From: Acetoanaerobium pronyense
Lineage (GTDB): Bacteria; Bacillota; Clostridia; Peptostreptococcales; Filifactoraceae
Direction: 5' to 3'
Length of the DNA stretch: 64,000 nucleotides
NCBI RefSeq assembly: GCF_017874355.1
Contig: NZ_JAGGLI010000009.1
Coordinates: 25,354-89,353 of the forward strand
The position numbers and the translations under genes are program-made. Position 1 is the stretch's first letter; each line of letters opens with the position of its first letter. Shown one piece after another: positions 63,899 through 64,000 of the stretch. The notes under the pieces are model-generated. The model was not told the DNA's origin and did not search any database. It saw only the letters and a list, made by a program, of their open reading frames with translations.

Positions 63899-64000
63899 TA
63901 CTCATCCCGAATTATTCATAAAAAAATAATTTAGGCTCTTAATTCAGAAATTAGAAAATTCCACAATAAAAGTTCTTAATTTTAGTTTTCTACTCAAATG

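Overview
Low-GC Gram-positive DNA, most likely an anaerobic member of the Clostridia. Supporting signs are AT-rich codons and spacers, strong GGAGG-type ribosome sites, frequent TTG and GTG starts, a T-box leader, a Fur box, a TupABC tungstate importer, citrate lyase genes with a 2-hydroxycarboxylate transporter, SLH-domain surface proteins and a subtype I-B CRISPR system. The genus cannot be fixed from sequence reading alone; a Peptostreptococcaceae-like organism is a guess.

Layout. 0-10.6 kb (mostly minus strand): the N-terminal part of a MATE exporter, a Fur-box-controlled gene of unknown function, a four-gene citrate block (transporter, citD, citE, citF), a Cache-domain sensor kinase with a REC-DUF2294 partner, and an MFS exporter. 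The MATE gene and the kinase operon each sit behind a near-identical promoter-hairpin-terminator leader that looks like a riboswitch or attenuator. 10.6-20.3 kb: a MerR-methyltransferase fusion coupled to an aromatic-acid-exporter-like protein, a MASE3-PP2C phosphatase, an SLH protein, a YdcZ-type transporter, tupABC and a soluble chemoreceptor-like protein. 20.4-37.7 kb: a very large CRISPR array (about 130 repeats plus one degenerate terminal repeat), read leftwards from a leader next to cas2, then a complete minus-strand cas operon cas6-cas8b-cas7-cas5-cas3-cas4-cas1-cas2.

The most interesting element is upstream of cas6. At 37611-37700 on the plus strand an extended -10 promoter is followed by a degenerate CRISPR repeat, a 24-nt pseudo-spacer and a second degenerate repeat. 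The pseudo-spacer matches 23 of 25 positions in the cas operon 5' leader (37469-37493), with a CCT trinucleotide in the PAM position and a perfect 12-nt seed. This is the architecture of a crRNA-like Cas-regulating RNA (CreR type), which would let Cascade repress its own operon.

37.7-51.3 kb: an ABC exporter with a LiaSR/NarL-type two-component system, a SIMPL protein, a NERD-HRDC protein, an acetyltransferase, a T-box-controlled TrpXYZ-like ABC importer (specifier best read as Phe UUC, not Trp), an ABC-F ATPase and a DUF3793 protein. 51.3-60.4 kb: an oligoendopeptidase, a RibD-C/DHFR-like protein carrying a 9-bp tandem repeat, a large unknown membrane protein gene broken both by an IS3-family element and by a 17-bp tandem duplication, and a run of small membrane or lipoprotein genes. 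60.4-64 kb: a second ABC exporter and two small membrane-associated proteins. No rRNA or tRNA genes were seen.
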